Positions 21,393 through 32,846 of a stretch of 64,000 nt of DNA are shown here, one piece after another. The first letter of the stretch is position 1, and every line of letters begins with the position of its first letter. The notes under the pieces are model-generated. The model had not been told where the DNA came from. It worked only from the letters and a program-made list of their open reading frames with translations, and did not search any database. The stretch comes from an uncultured Bacteroidota bacterium (GTDB lineage Bacteria > Bacteroidota > Bacteroidia > 2-12-FULL-35-15), in assembly GCA_903926385.1 (NCBI GenBank), contig CAIYIS010000059.1, forward strand, positions 62,001 through 126,000, read 5' to 3'. The translations under genes and the position numbers were made by a program.

Positions 21393-23924
21393 ATGTTTTT
21401 CCTAAAAAAGCTATTTCTATTGTTAATTTTAATGATTCTCTGCAGTCGCACATTAGCGCAGCAGGAAACTCTAATTACCGGAAGAGTAACCGAAATAGGT
21501 AGCAACAGTGGAATTCCATTTGTTAACATTTATTTTAAAGGTACGCTCATAGGTACAGTTACAGACTTTGATGGCAACTATTCACTTAGAACAACTACTC
21601 CAACTGACTCTGTACATTTACGCCTTATAGGATATTCTTCAAAAGCCAAACCGGTAAAAAAAGGAAAAACGCAAGTCATCAACTTTCAAATTAGTCCTGA
21701 AGCTTTGAGTTTAAACACTGTTGAAGTGAAACCAGGAATCAATCCAGCTTTGCGAATTATAAAAAATGCTGCCACGAACAAATCTAAATATAATCGAGAC
21801 AATCTTAACTCTATTCAATATGTGAGTTATACGAAACAGGAAGCGGATATTAATAATGTTACCAAAAAAATGCGAAAACTTAAGTTCCTGCATGGAATTA
21901 CCGACCTTTGGGATCGGATGGATTCTATAGCAGGAGAAGCGAGCAAGGCCAACTTACCTGTTTGGATGAGTGAAATTGTTTCTGATATATACTCTTACAA
22001 AGAGGCAGAAAAAAAACATGAGGATGTAACCGCTGTAAGAATAAAATTTGTTGGAATGAAAGACGGAAGTGCGATGTCTCAAATGCAGGGCACAGACTTT
22101 CAGAATTACAATTTCTGCAACAACACTGTTGCGATTGCATCCATAAACAAAGATTTCTTATCTCCAATAGCTGATAATGCAGGGCTATTTTATAATTATT
22201 ACTTAATTGACAGTACCACAATTGAGGGATACAAATGTTACAAGATAAATTGTCGGCCAAAAAACAAACACGATTTGGCATATACTGGTAATATTTGGAT
22301 TACTGACTCTTCATTCGCGATAAAACAACTTGACCTGGAAATAGTAAAAGAAGCAAATGTGAATCTGGTGAACCATGCCCGTATTCAGCAGGTAATGATT
22401 CCTACAGATGCTGGTCCTTGGGTACCTTCGCAAACAAGAGTACTAGTTGAATTTGCTACACCTGCCAAAAATCTAATAGGGGTTACCCTTCGTACATATA
22501 ATTCAAATAAATTTTATAAAGTCAATCAACCTAAAGAAAAGGATTTTTACAAAACCCGAATCACTTTTGCAGAAGATGCCATAACAAAAGATTCTTCGTG
22601 GTGGCACTCGAATCGTCAGGAACCACTCACTGAGTTGGAAAAGGGCGCATACAATATGATTGATACTGTGAGAAACACACGATTTGTAAAATCAGCTGTT
22701 AATATATTGTACTTTTTATTTTCAGGTTACAAAGATTTCGGTCCTATCGATGTTGGTCATTACATCAACACTTATGCCTACAACCTGTATGAAGGGGCTC
22801 GTGTACAACTTGGTTTCAGAACAAACAGTAAAATGAGTAAAAGTTGGGTTGTTAGAGGTTACGGAGCATACGGTTTCAAAGACAAGGGATTTAAATACAA
22901 TCTTCAACTTGAACGGATCATCACACGATATCCATGGAGTAATGCAGGCATTCAGTATCGTGACGATATAGATCAGATGGGTACTGGCTTTAATAATTCA
23001 TCACAAATCAATTTAGGTGAACCTCCAAATAATCTATACAATACCTTTTCTCACATCGCAAATGTGTCTAAACTTTTACGAAAAGAAGAAGCACGGATTT
23101 GGTATGAAAAAGACATAAACCGAGGACTAAATACTATACTTACTTTACGTAATGTTCGTACCACTCCCCTTTTCCCTATTACATATGGCGATTTATTCAA
23201 TATTTTCCAGCAAAAAAAATATACCATAACAGAGATCCTAATCGAATCTCGATTCTCTTTTAAAGAAAAATATGTCCAAAATGGCAACGAAAGAATAAGT
23301 TTTGGAAACAACAAATCTCCAATCATTTCACTGTATTACACACTTGGAGTGAAAAATTTCCTTGGAGGTGATTTTAATTACAACAAGCTAAGCATATCAA
23401 TTTCCAATCGTTTCCGAATGGCAACACTTGGTTACTCTCAAGTGTACATTAAGGCAGGCAAGGTATTTTCAGAAGTTCCTTACACACTTTTAGAAATCCC
23501 TAGAGGCAATCAAACAGATTTGTTTGCCAACAATACTTTTAATCAGATGAATTATTTTGAATTTGTTTCTGACCAGTATATTGAAGCATATTGGCAACAT
23601 CATTTCAGTGGATTATTCTTCAACAGAATTCCACTTCTCAACCGCACTGGCTTTCGTGAAGTAGTCGGTTTAAATATGGCATATGGCTCGCTTAGTGATA
23701 AAAATCTTCACTTCAACAAAAACAATTATTTCACTGTAATGGAAGACGTGCCTTACATGGAAGCTGATCTTGGAATAGAAAACATTCTAGATATTATCCG
23801 TGTTGATTTTCTCTATAGGCTAACTTATAATGATGATTTCTACATTCGAGATTACGAACTCGCTAACCCTGGAAGCCGAATCAGTAATTGGGGTATAAAA
23901 GTTGGTTTATCGTTTTCGTTTTAA
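21393..23924 (+). CDS. DUF5686-like protein with carboxypeptidase-regulatory-like domain
   Basis: ITGRVTEIGSNSGIPFVNIYFKGTLIGTVTDFDGNYSL plus large C-terminal barrel-like region; ATG start at 21393 (track start is TTG). Confidence 0.8.
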   Translation: MFFLKKLFLLLILMILCSRTLAQQETLITGRVTEIGSNSGIPFVNIYFKGTLIGTVTDFDGNYSLRTTTPTDSVHLRLIGYSSKAKPVKKGKTQVINFQISPEALSLNTVEVKPGINPALRIIKNAATNKSKYNRDNLNSIQYVSYTKQEADINNVTKKMRKLKFLHGITDLWDRMDSIAGEASKANLPVWMSEIVSDIYSYKEAEKKHEDVTAVRIKFVGMKDGSAMSQMQGTDFQNYNFCNNTVAIASINKDFLSPIADNAGLFYNYYLIDSTTIEGYKCYKINCRPKNKHDLAYTGNIWITDSSFAIKQLDLEIVKEANVNLVNHARIQQVMIPTDAGPWVPSQTRVLVEFATPAKNLIGVTLRTYNSNKFYKVNQPKEKDFYKTRITFAEDAITKDSSWWHSNRQEPLTELEKGAYNMIDTVRNTRFVKSAVNILYFLFSGYKDFGPIDVGHYINTYAYNLYEGARVQLGFRTNSKMSKSWVVRGYGAYGFKDKGFKYNLQLERIITRYPWSNAGIQYRDDIDQMGTGFNNSSQINLGEPPNNLYNTFSHIANVSKLLRKEEARIWYEKDINRGLNTILTLRNVRTTPLFPITYGDLFNIFQQKKYTITEILIESRFSFKEKYVQNGNERISFGNNKSPIISLYYTLGVKNFLGGDFNYNKLSISISNRFRMATLGYSQVYIKAGKVFSEVPYTLLEIPRGNQTDLFANNTFNQMNYFEFVSDQYIEAYWQHHFSGLFFNRIPLLNRTGFREVVGLNMAYGSLSDKNLHFNKNNYFTVMEDVPYMEADLGIENILDIIRVDFLYRLTYNDDFYIRDYELANPGSRISNWGIKVGLSFSF

Positions 23925-24131
23925 CCTTTCATAAGAACCCTTATTTGTAATACTATTCGAAACTCTTCGTCAAATGAATAGTTGAAGCTGTTCCCTCACC
24001 AATCAAGCTTCCCCATATTATTATTTATAAACATCTCTTTGTAGTTTTGTATTAATCTCTAAATTTGTCCACACTTTAAATGTAGGTTCTCTTGTATTAA
24101 TTGAAAATCAAAACCGTTAATTCTTATTAAA

Positions 24132-25931
24132 ATGGACAATTTTATAGTATCGGCACGTAAATACCGCCCCGCAACTTTCAACACTGTTGTCGGGCAGGCT
24201 CACATAACCAATACTTTAAAAAATGCAATAAAAACAGGACATCTAGCTCAGGCATTTTTGTTTTGCGGACCTAGGGGTGTTGGAAAAACGACATGCGCAC
24301 GTATCCTTGCAAAAACTATTAATTGCAGTGATAGAACGGAAACAACTGAAGCATGCGACAAGTGTGAAAGCTGTATCTCTTTTAATAGTGGAGCGTCTCA
24401 CAATGTTTTTGAACTCGATGCGGCTTCTAATAATTCAGTTGATGATATTCGAGCATTAATAGAACAGGTACGTTATGCTCCGCAATTAGGTGATTACAAA
24501 ATATACGTTATCGATGAGGTTCACATGCTCTCACAAGCTGCTTTTAACGCCTTTCTAAAAACACTCGAAGAACCACCAAAGCATGCAATTTTCATACTTG
24601 CAACCACTGAAAAACACAAAATCATTCCAACCATTTTATCTCGTTGTCAGATTTTTGATTTTAACCGTATTCAGATTGATGACATTGCTCAACATCTTGC
24701 TTTTATTGCAAAAAACGAAAATATAACAGCGGAAACAGATGCGTTACATATTATCGCCCAAAAAGCGGATGGAGCCCTTAGGGACGCATGTTCTATTTTC
24801 GACCAGATTGTTAGCTTTGCTGGCAGCACGGTTACATATAAAGCAGTAATTGAGAATTTAAATATTCTCGATTACGATTACTATTTTCAAGTTACAGATG
24901 CAATTTTAGGGGAAAATATCCCAACAGCTTTGTTGGTATTTAATGAAATTCTCAACAATGGTTTTGACGGACATAATTTTATAGCCGGTCTTGGTGATCA
25001 TTTCCGAAATTTATTGGTAAGCAAAGATGCCGTGACGCTTCAACTTTTGGAAGTGGGGGCCAACATTAAAGATAAATATAAAGAACAGGCCGCGAAATGC
25101 ACACTGCTCTTTTTGGTCAGAGGATTAACTATTCTCAACAAAACGGACATACAATATAAGAGTAGCAAAAATCAGCGACTCCAGGTAGAACTGGCACTTA
25201 TGCAACTATGCTCTATCAACTCCATCGGGACTGATACCGAAAAAAAAAATGACATAATCAAGCCAAAACAGGCTAATCAAGAAGTTGAAACCTTAAAAAA
25301 GGGAACTCTGACTCCCAGCAACTACTCTAAAAACGATAATCCTGATATACATTTAGCGCAGGAGCCAAAAATCAATCCAAAGCAAGATTCTGTAAAGACA
25401 GAAACTTCCGTAATTAGTTCTAGCAATCCGCAATCAATTAAAAAGTCGTTAATCAAAACAGCTTCTCCTTCCATCAACCAACATCTGAGCGTTAAGAAAG
25501 AAGATATGTCAACGAATAACAAGAATAAAGAAGAAGAAGCGAATGATGCAAGTCAGTTGTCAAGCGTTTTTTCCCAAAAAGACTTAGATATATACTGGAA
25601 CAAGTACGCTACTGATTTGAAAGCAAAAGGGAAAATAAGTTATGGTGTTGCTTTACTTGACAAACAACCAATTTTGAAGGACAATTGTATCATTGAGTTT
25701 ATGATAAACAGTAAAACGCTGGAAGAAACCATTAATGAAGATAAATTAAATTTACTTGGATACTTACGTAAAGAACTTTCAAACTTTAACATTAAGTTAC
25801 AATTACAAATGATAGCTACAGAAGAAAAAACTACCTTATATACCGCCAACGACAGATTCAAAAGGCTTTCAGAAAAAAACCCTAACATTAATAAATTTCG
25901 ACAGGCCTTCGATCTGGACATAGAATTTTAA
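24132..25931 (+). CDS. dnaX: DNA polymerase III subunit gamma/tau
   Basis: SARKYRPATFNTVVGQAHITNTLKNAI, FCGPRGVGKTTCARILAKTINC, VIDEVHMLSQAAFNAFLKTLEEPP. Confidence 0.97.
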   Translation: MDNFIVSARKYRPATFNTVVGQAHITNTLKNAIKTGHLAQAFLFCGPRGVGKTTCARILAKTINCSDRTETTEACDKCESCISFNSGASHNVFELDAASNNSVDDIRALIEQVRYAPQLGDYKIYVIDEVHMLSQAAFNAFLKTLEEPPKHAIFILATTEKHKIIPTILSRCQIFDFNRIQIDDIAQHLAFIAKNENITAETDALHIIAQKADGALRDACSIFDQIVSFAGSTVTYKAVIENLNILDYDYYFQVTDAILGENIPTALLVFNEILNNGFDGHNFIAGLGDHFRNLLVSKDAVTLQLLEVGANIKDKYKEQAAKCTLLFLVRGLTILNKTDIQYKSSKNQRLQVELALMQLCSINSIGTDTEKKNDIIKPKQANQEVETLKKGTLTPSNYSKNDNPDIHLAQEPKINPKQDSVKTETSVISSSNPQSIKKSLIKTASPSINQHLSVKKEDMSTNNKNKEEEANDASQLSSVFSQKDLDIYWNKYATDLKAKGKISYGVALLDKQPILKDNCIIEFMINSKTLEETINEDKLNLLGYLRKELSNFNIKLQLQMIATEEKTTLYTANDRFKRLSEKNPNINKFRQAFDLDIEF

Positions 25932-26055
25932 ACATATTTTGTAAACCTCTTCATTCGAAAGAATAAAACCGCAAATTTTTTAATTTGTATTTATATTAAT
26001 TTTAACTTCACGGACAGAAATCAACTGAATGTTTTAATTAAACAATACATATCTC

Positions 26056-26502
26056 ATGAATACTGAAAATTTCAAATCGATAAATATTCTATTAGTCGAA
26101 GATAACCCAGCAGATGTTCGCCTAACTCAAGAAGTACTTAAAGAGGGGAAAATTAACAACAAACTTAATGTGGTGTACGATGGTGAAGAAGCCATTCAGT
26201 ATTTACATAAAGAGGGTCCGTTTGCGGATGCAGAGTTACCAGACATCATATTACTTGATCTCAACCTTCCAAAAATTGATGGAAGAGAAGTACTAGAACA
26301 TATCAAAAAAGATGATAACCTGAAGCGAATCCCTGTCATCGTTCTAACAACATCGGATGCACAAGCTGATATTCTAAAAATGTATGAGAATCATGCTAAT
26401 TGTTACATTACTAAACCTGTAGATTTTGACGAATTTATTAGCGTTGTAAAATCCATTGAAGAATTCTGGTTAAACATTGTAAAGTTGCCACCAAAAAAAT
26501 AA
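26056..26502 (+). CDS. Rcp1-like single-domain response regulator
   Basis: [53 protein letters not shown]. Confidence 0.93.
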   Translation: MNTENFKSINILLVEDNPADVRLTQEVLKEGKINNKLNVVYDGEEAIQYLHKEGPFADAELPDIILLDLNLPKIDGREVLEHIKKDDNLKRIPVIVLTTSDAQADILKMYENHANCYITKPVDFDEFISVVKSIEEFWLNIVKLPPKK

Positions 26503-26632
26503 AGTAAATTAACTCTGAATTAATACTTATTCATTCATAAAACAAAAAATTATCACAGGATAAATATGAAGCTCAATTTGAAAAAATAAATGCCTTATAG
26601 AAATATAGTATCAAAATAAATCTGCTCAAACT

Positions 26633-29600
26633 ATGATACACCCTTTAAAAAGCTACATCGGAATAAGGAATATTGGATATAATTTTTTTGTTGCTCTTAT
26701 TTATTTCACCATTTCTTTCGTTGGTTATAGGTTAGCTTCGGGCAATGACGAAGTATCCTCGGTTTTGTCCGCTTCTGGAATAGCCCTTGCCGCCTTCCTA
26801 CTTTTAGGAAATCGAATTTGGCTGGGAATTTTTATTGGATCATTTATTTATAATTATTTCTTTTTTTTTAATTTAACCCATACTAATCTCGACACGATAT
26901 TATTATCAGCCTTCTTTGTTAGTACAAGTAATACCTTACAATCACTTGTAGGAAGTGTTTTTATTAAAAAAATCATTTCTGATGGCAGTCCTTTTGATAC
27001 TGCGCAGAACATTTATGGGTTCACCTTTATAACACTTTTCATTTGCATGATAAATGCATCTGTTAATGCCATTGTTATTACTTTTATCAATGGCAAACCT
27101 ATTTTCGATTTTACACAAATTTGGTTTTCGAGTTGGTTAAATGAAATCACCGGCACGTTAATTATTACCCCCTTGGTATTCGGTTGGACATACGGAGACG
27201 ACCATATTGTTAAGCCTACTAAATTAACAAAAGTTATTTTACTTTACACCCTTGTGTTTATTGCAGGAGGTGTGGTTTTCTTAGATTGGTTACCTGCAAT
27301 GACTCATCTTAAAAAAGCCTATCTTACCTTACCATTACTTTTGTGGGCTGCGCGAGGATTTGAACAAAGAGAAGTGGTTACAGCAATCGCTATTTCTTCA
27401 TCCATTGCAATTTTGGGAACTGTAAAAAAATTCGGCCCGTTTTCTAACGAAACAGTTGATGATTCATTTTTATCATCTCAGATATACGTGTCTATTATCA
27501 GTATTGCTATCCTTTCTTTAAAGGCCGCAAATAGTGAACGTAATCAATCTGAAGAAGAATTAAAGACTGCGCATGCGGAGCTTACAAACCTTGCAGAAGA
27601 AAGAAAAGCAAAATTAATTGCAACACTTCAGGATGTTGAAGATAATCAAAAAAGAGTTGAGATCATCTTTAATGTTTTGTCGAAGTATACCGCGTTGAAT
27701 TTTTCGGAGAAAGCCCCAATAAGCGGGAAGAGTGATGAGATAGACGCAATTTCTGCAGGACTTAATACATTAGGAGAAGAGCTTGAATATTCCATATCCG
27801 CTGAAAAAAAATATACAGAAAATTTAGAAAACCTAAATTCTCTGCTTCAGGAAAGCGAACAACAAATACAAACTATTTTTGACCATGCACCGGAAGCAGT
27901 TATCGTTATGGATGGTGAAGGAATTGTTGACAGATGGAACCCCACCGCTGAAGAAATCTTTGGGTGGAGCGCTAGTGAAATAATCGGCAAGCCATTTCAC
28001 GAATTTGTAATCCCGCAAAATCAACGAGAAATTTATTTGAAAGGAATAAAACATTTCCTTACTGTGAGAAAAAGACATGTGCTTAACGCTCCAATTGAAA
28101 TAGATGTAATCAATCGTTTTGGAAACCCATTTACAATTTCACTAAACATTTCTCCAACTCTTATGAAAGGCCGTTACTTATTCATTGCTTTTGCAAGAGA
28201 TATAACTGAAACGAAGAAGGCAGAGGAAAAACTTCACTATACATCATATATGGTGAACAATGCAACTGATGCAATTTTTGCAACTGATGAAAATTTCAAT
28301 ATTACATTTTGGAACAATGCATGCGAAAAGTTGTATGGATTCAAGGAAAATGAAGTATTGGGGAAATCGTATCATGAAATAATTAAATCGGAACACCCAT
28401 CTACAAGTTCCAGAGAGAACGCCTTACTTCAACTAAATGAAAAAGGCTCATGGAGTGGGGAGGTGTACCATTTTGCTCAATCTGGAAAACGTATTCCTGT
28501 GCTATCTTCTGATTCAATTTTAAGAGATAAATCCGGAAAAACAATAGGATACCTTTCTGTAACCAGAGATATCACTGAAAGGAAAAATGCTGAAAAAGAA
28601 CTTAAAGGTTCACAGGAATTTCTTAATTCAGTTGTTGAGAATGTTCCTAATATGCTTTTTGTGAAGGAAGCTATTAATTTGAATTATGTTCGACTTAATA
28701 AAGCTGGAGAAGATATACTTGGTTATACTCATATCGAGCTATTCGAAAAAAACGATTACGATTTTTTTACAAAAGAAGAAGCAGACTTTTTTACCAGTAA
28801 AGACAGAGAAGTCTTAAACAGTGGGAAGTTGATGGAAATAGCTGAAGAACTGATTCACACAAAACATAAGGGAGTAAGAACACTAGAAACAAAAAAAATT
28901 CCTTTGTTTGATGAAAATGGCAAACCTCAATATTTACTAGGAATTTCAAATGATATTACCGAACGAAAAAAAATGGAAGCCGAATTAAAAGAAAAATCAA
29001 CTGAATTAAGCCGGTCAAATAAAGAACTTGAACAGTTTGCATATGTAGCTTCACACGATTTGCAGGAGCCCCTAAGAACAATAAATAACTACATGCAACT
29101 TATTTCGAAGAGATACGAAAATAAATTGGATCAGGATGCTAAAGATTTTATAGCCTTTGCTCTTGATGGAAGTAACAGAATGAGAAATCTTATTAACAGT
29201 CTACTTGAATATTCACGAATTAACAGAGTAAAACCGTTTGAGGAAGTGAATCTGAACGAAGTGCTAAAAGAAGTCCTACATGATTTAAACAAACGTATAA
29301 CCGAAAATAATGCTACAGTAGATGTTCAATCTCTACCTGTTATTTTTGGTGATCACGTCTTATTAAGTCAAATTTTTGTCAACCTTATTTCAAATGCTAT
29401 AAAATTCAGGGGGGAAACAAATCCTGAAATTACTGTCTCCTACCAAAAAAGAAAAGATGAATTCTTATTCTCTATAAAGGATAATGGCATTGGTATCGCT
29501 CCTCAGTATGCAGAAAAAATATTTGTTATTTTTCAGCGATTGCATTCAAAAGGAAGTTATCCTGGAACAGGAATCGGTTTAGCTATTTGCAAAAAAATAG

Positions 29601-29698
29601 TTGAACGCCATGGCGGTGAAATCTGGATTGAATCAGAAAAAGGTAAAGGAACAACCTTTTATTTCACAATTAAGGAGAATCTAAAAAACAACAATTAG
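26633..29698 (+). CDS. MASE1-domain multi-PAS sensor histidine kinase
   Basis: N-terminal MASE1-like TM region, three PAS blocks, FAYVASHDLQEPLRTINNYMQL H-box, GIGIAPQYAEKIFVIFQRLHSKGSYPGTGIGLAICKKIVERHGG. Confidence 0.93.
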   Translation: MIHPLKSYIGIRNIGYNFFVALIYFTISFVGYRLASGNDEVSSVLSASGIALAAFLLLGNRIWLGIFIGSFIYNYFFFFNLTHTNLDTILLSAFFVSTSNTLQSLVGSVFIKKIISDGSPFDTAQNIYGFTFITLFICMINASVNAIVITFINGKPIFDFTQIWFSSWLNEITGTLIITPLVFGWTYGDDHIVKPTKLTKVILLYTLVFIAGGVVFLDWLPAMTHLKKAYLTLPLLLWAARGFEQREVVTAIAISSSIAILGTVKKFGPFSNETVDDSFLSSQIYVSIISIAILSLKAANSERNQSEEELKTAHAELTNLAEERKAKLIATLQDVEDNQKRVEIIFNVLSKYTALNFSEKAPISGKSDEIDAISAGLNTLGEELEYSISAEKKYTENLENLNSLLQESEQQIQTIFDHAPEAVIVMDGEGIVDRWNPTAEEIFGWSASEIIGKPFHEFVIPQNQREIYLKGIKHFLTVRKRHVLNAPIEIDVINRFGNPFTISLNISPTLMKGRYLFIAFARDITETKKAEEKLHYTSYMVNNATDAIFATDENFNITFWNNACEKLYGFKENEVLGKSYHEIIKSEHPSTSSRENALLQLNEKGSWSGEVYHFAQSGKRIPVLSSDSILRDKSGKTIGYLSVTRDITERKNAEKELKGSQEFLNSVVENVPNMLFVKEAINLNYVRLNKAGEDILGYTHIELFEKNDYDFFTKEEADFFTSKDREVLNSGKLMEIAEELIHTKHKGVRTLETKKIPLFDENGKPQYLLGISNDITERKKMEAELKEKSTELSRSNKELEQFAYVASHDLQEPLRTINNYMQLISKRYENKLDQDAKDFIAFALDGSNRMRNLINSLLEYSRINRVKPFEEVNLNEVLKEVLHDLNKRITENNATVDVQSLPVIFGDHVLLSQIFVNLISNAIKFRGETNPEITVSYQKRKDEFLFSIKDNGIGIAPQYAEKIFVIFQRLHSKGSYPGTGIGLAICKKIVERHGGEIWIESEKGKGTTFYFTIKENLKNNN

Positions 29699-30909
29699 AA
29701 TTTTCTTTTTCCGGAAAACCTTCTGTTATTGCCGAAATTTCTTTTCCTTTCAGGCTCGGGAGCTTCTGCAGGTCTTACAGTGGTGAACTTTGGTGTTGTC
29801 TCTGTTATTACAACATTTCCTACTAGTTTCAAAATATCTTTCCAGTATGCTTTTTCCTCGGATGCACAGAAAGAAATAGCCGTTCCGCCCTCTCCTGCTC
29901 TGCCGGTTCGCCCAATCCGATGAATATATGTCTCTGCCACCTCTGGTAATTCATAATTTATTACATGGGTCAGTTTATCAACATCAATTCCCCTTGATGC
30001 GATATCAGTGGCAACAAGAAGTTTTATTGTCCTATTTTTAAATCCTTCTAATGCTTTTTGTCTTGCACTTTGAGATTTGTTACCGTGAATTGCTTCAGCA
30101 GAAATACCATACTTCACTAATTCTTTTACAAGTTTGTTAGCTCCGTGTTTGGTTCTCATAAAAACCAATGCATGATTGATGTTTTCTTTTTCCAAAACCA
30201 TTTTCAGTAGTTCCTTTTTATCCTGTTTTTCTACATAATACATAGATTGCTTAACCGCTTCCGCAGGCGCTGATATAGCTGCTACCTGAACAGAAACAGG
30301 ATTCTGCAAAAGTCCATTTGCCAACTTCTTAATTTCTGGTGGTACAGTAGCTGAGAAAAAAACAGTTTGCCTCTTAATTGGAAGTTTTGTAATTATCCTC
30401 TGTATATCTCTGATGAATCCCATGTCGAGCATCCTATCTACCTCATCCAACACAAAAAATTCTATTGTGTGAAGTTTTATAAATCCCTGATTCATTAAAT
30501 CCATCAGCCGTCCCGGAGTGGCGATTAATATATCTACTCCTTGCTGCAATGCTCTTGTCTGATTTCCTTGAGACACTCCTCCGAAAATAACCGTGTGCTT
30601 CACATTAATATTTGTACCATAATCGGTAAAACTCTCTCCGATTTGGATGGCCAACTCTCGGGTAGGTGCCAGAATAAGTGCTTTTATCCCGGGAGTCTTT
30701 TTAGCTAGTTGTTTTGCATGAAACAATTGTAAAATAGGCAACGCAAAAGCTGCTGTTTTGCCCGTTCCTGTTTGTGCACAACCAAAAACATCTTTGCCAT
30801 CAAGAATAAAAGGAATTGATTTCTCCTGAATTGGTGTTGGATTTATGTATCCCTTTTTTGTTAACGCCTCACGAATTGGCAGTATTATATTTAAATTTTC
30901 AAATGTCAT
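29695..30909 (-). CDS. rhlE: DEAD-box RNA helicase, RhlE type
   Basis: PTPIQEKSIP, AQTGTGKTAAF, VLDEVDRMLDMGF, HRIGRTGRAGEGG. Confidence 0.92.
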   Translation of the reverse strand: MTFENLNIILPIREALTKKGYINPTPIQEKSIPFILDGKDVFGCAQTGTGKTAAFALPILQLFHAKQLAKKTPGIKALILAPTRELAIQIGESFTDYGTNINVKHTVIFGGVSQGNQTRALQQGVDILIATPGRLMDLMNQGFIKLHTIEFFVLDEVDRMLDMGFIRDIQRIITKLPIKRQTVFFSATVPPEIKKLANGLLQNPVSVQVAAISAPAEAVKQSMYYVEKQDKKELLKMVLEKENINHALVFMRTKHGANKLVKELVKYGISAEAIHGNKSQSARQKALEGFKNRTIKLLVATDIASRGIDVDKLTHVINYELPEVAETYIHRIGRTGRAGEGGTAISFCASEEKAYWKDILKLVGNVVITETTPKFTTVRPAEAPEPERKRNFGNNRRFSGKRKF

Positions 30910-31137
30910 AATTGATTATATAGTTTTTATTAGTCACCACAAATAGTTAGTGATTGCGGGAATTCCGACGTTATTTTAATTAAAGAAAGAAAGTGAAAAT
31001 TTAACTGAGTGGGAGAAGTACAGTTGAACAAAACAGTTATTAAAATACAAATTCAATTTTTTATCGCGACAAAGGTAGGCAATATTATTGAGACCATAGC
31101 GAAATATTGAAATAGCCGCCTACCCTGCCCTGCGGAG

Positions 31138-32406
31138 TTACTCAACAATCAACTTTTCGTTTGCAAGAATTTTGTCACCATCTGTCAAAATCAAATTATA
31201 TAACCCATCCCCTAACTGACTGACATCAATTTGTGCTTTATTTGAATTCAAAAAATGTCTTGTCATCACCAATTGCCCCACTGAATTGAATAAACGCAAA
31301 TCTATACCTGTACCAATTTTATCTTTCAACTCAATATTAATTCTTTCATTTACCGGATTAGGATAAATGAGAATAGAATTATTCTGAGCTAAAGAAGAAA
31401 TTCCGGTTAAATAATTTACCTGAATGGTATCAAACGCAAGAAATGATTTACAGTTATTCGAAGCGGTTAAAGAAATAACAAATTGCCCCAATGAAGGGTA
31501 GGTTTCTGATGGATTTATCTGAGTAGAATTATTACCATCACCAAAATTCCAACTATAGTTTGTGCTATTAGCCGACTGATTATTAAACTGAACAATATTT
31601 CCGTTTACAGAATTAGTAAAAGAAGCATTTGGAATATCTCCCCCACCTTGCCAGAGTGCAAGACTATCCAACACTGTTGCTCCACCTATTGATTGCAATA
31701 TAAAAGCATCGCCAGATGTTATCCCCGTTGGGAAAGATGCACCAATAGGTGATTTATGAAAAACAGAAGCATAGAAAACACATGCTGCAAGATAAGTTCC
31801 AAAAATAGTTGGATGACTTTGGTCTGTTTGATATAAACCAATTGAGGGGTAGTTATCACGTATATGTTTCCAGGCAACTCCAACGGGAGAACACGATGCA
31901 TGATTATCTGATGCCATTTGCAAATAGCTTTCACGTAAGCTTTGTTGCATTCCATTATAAGTACATATTGGAGGGTAAAAAGCACAATTACTTGAATCTC
32001 CGTTTTGCCTTCCCCAAGTCATATAAAATAAGGTTTCAGTACAACTATCATTCGCCACTATCATACTGTCCAATATCCTAGCATAAGGATATGTATCGGT
32101 TGCTACTTGGGATGGTGGAAAAGCAGGCATCTGACTTTGTTCTTGCAAAACCACATAATCCCAAGGTTGTTGATTTATTTTTGCTACTGTGGTTGCATTG
32201 GTTGAATGCAAATTAAGGGTGTAGCCTCCGGGTGCAGATGAATCAAAATTAATTGAATCTCCCTTGGAAAGGGCAAGGTCGTGGAGCGTTTGAGGCAAAT
32301 TGTTCACATAGGTATAACTATTACCAATGAATAATATCGAAGTGGTTTGCGCTGTTAGTTTTCCATACAACAACACGATTACTATAATTATTACTGCTTT
32401 TTTCAT
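31138..32406 (-). CDS. SGNH/DUF4886-like protein with PKD domain and T9SS type A sorting domain
   Basis: ILFIGNSYTYVNNLPQTL, PKD block YSWNFGDGNNS, C-terminal ILIYPNPVNERINIEL...LILTDGDKILANEKLIVE; start moved to MKKAVIIIVIVLL. Confidence 0.88.
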   Translation of the reverse strand: MKKAVIIIVIVLLYGKLTAQTTSILFIGNSYTYVNNLPQTLHDLALSKGDSINFDSSAPGGYTLNLHSTNATTVAKINQQPWDYVVLQEQSQMPAFPPSQVATDTYPYARILDSMIVANDSCTETLFYMTWGRQNGDSSNCAFYPPICTYNGMQQSLRESYLQMASDNHASCSPVGVAWKHIRDNYPSIGLYQTDQSHPTIFGTYLAACVFYASVFHKSPIGASFPTGITSGDAFILQSIGGATVLDSLALWQGGGDIPNASFTNSVNGNIVQFNNQSANSTNYSWNFGDGNNSTQINPSETYPSLGQFVISLTASNNCKSFLAFDTIQVNYLTGISSLAQNNSILIYPNPVNERINIELKDKIGTGIDLRLFNSVGQLVMTRHFLNSNKAQIDVSQLGDGLYNLILTDGDKILANEKLIVE

Positions 32407-32468
32407 CTCTTTTTTAAATAAAAATCCCAAACCTGAAAGTTTGGGATATCTGTTCAATTCTGTTTCCC

Positions 32469-32846
32469 TTATTTGTTTTCTTTAAACAAAAATTTAAGAT
32501 TTGTAATTTTCCTATAATCCTCTCCTGTTTTCTTTATGTCATCGTCATCTTGATCATAATGCCAGTGAATTTCTACATCTATTCCTTCCGATTGATAAGT
32601 CATCAGTATTCTCAAAATCTGTTTTACTGATATAATGGATGACGAACTCAAATAAACAAAATTGAATTTTATTTTAAAACTGGCAGGCTTTTGCTTTTTA
32701 TATTCAAGCAGCCAGTCAAGGGTTGACTGATAAAATTGCTTACAATCTTCGGGAAACGATTTTCCTTCCATCAAAAACCTTTTCTTATCAGCATCCAGAA
32801 GAATGTGAGGTGTACTTACACTTGATTCTAATTCTAGTCGTTTCAT
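32469..32846 (-). CDS. SiaC/DUF1987-like regulatory phosphoprotein
   Basis: SSVSTPHILLDADKKRFLMEGKSFPEDCKQFYQSTLDWLLEY, FVYLSSSSIISVKQILRIL. Confidence 0.85.
   Translation of the reverse strand: MKRLELESSVSTPHILLDADKKRFLMEGKSFPEDCKQFYQSTLDWLLEYKKQKPASFKIKFNFVYLSSSSIISVKQILRILMTYQSEGIDVEIHWHYDQDDDDIKKTGEDYRKITNLKFLFKENK

Noticed and set aside
21925-22281. 118-aa minus-strand ORF inside the DUF5686-like gene
   Set aside because: Cys/Leu-rich shadow ORF antisense to a strong CDS.
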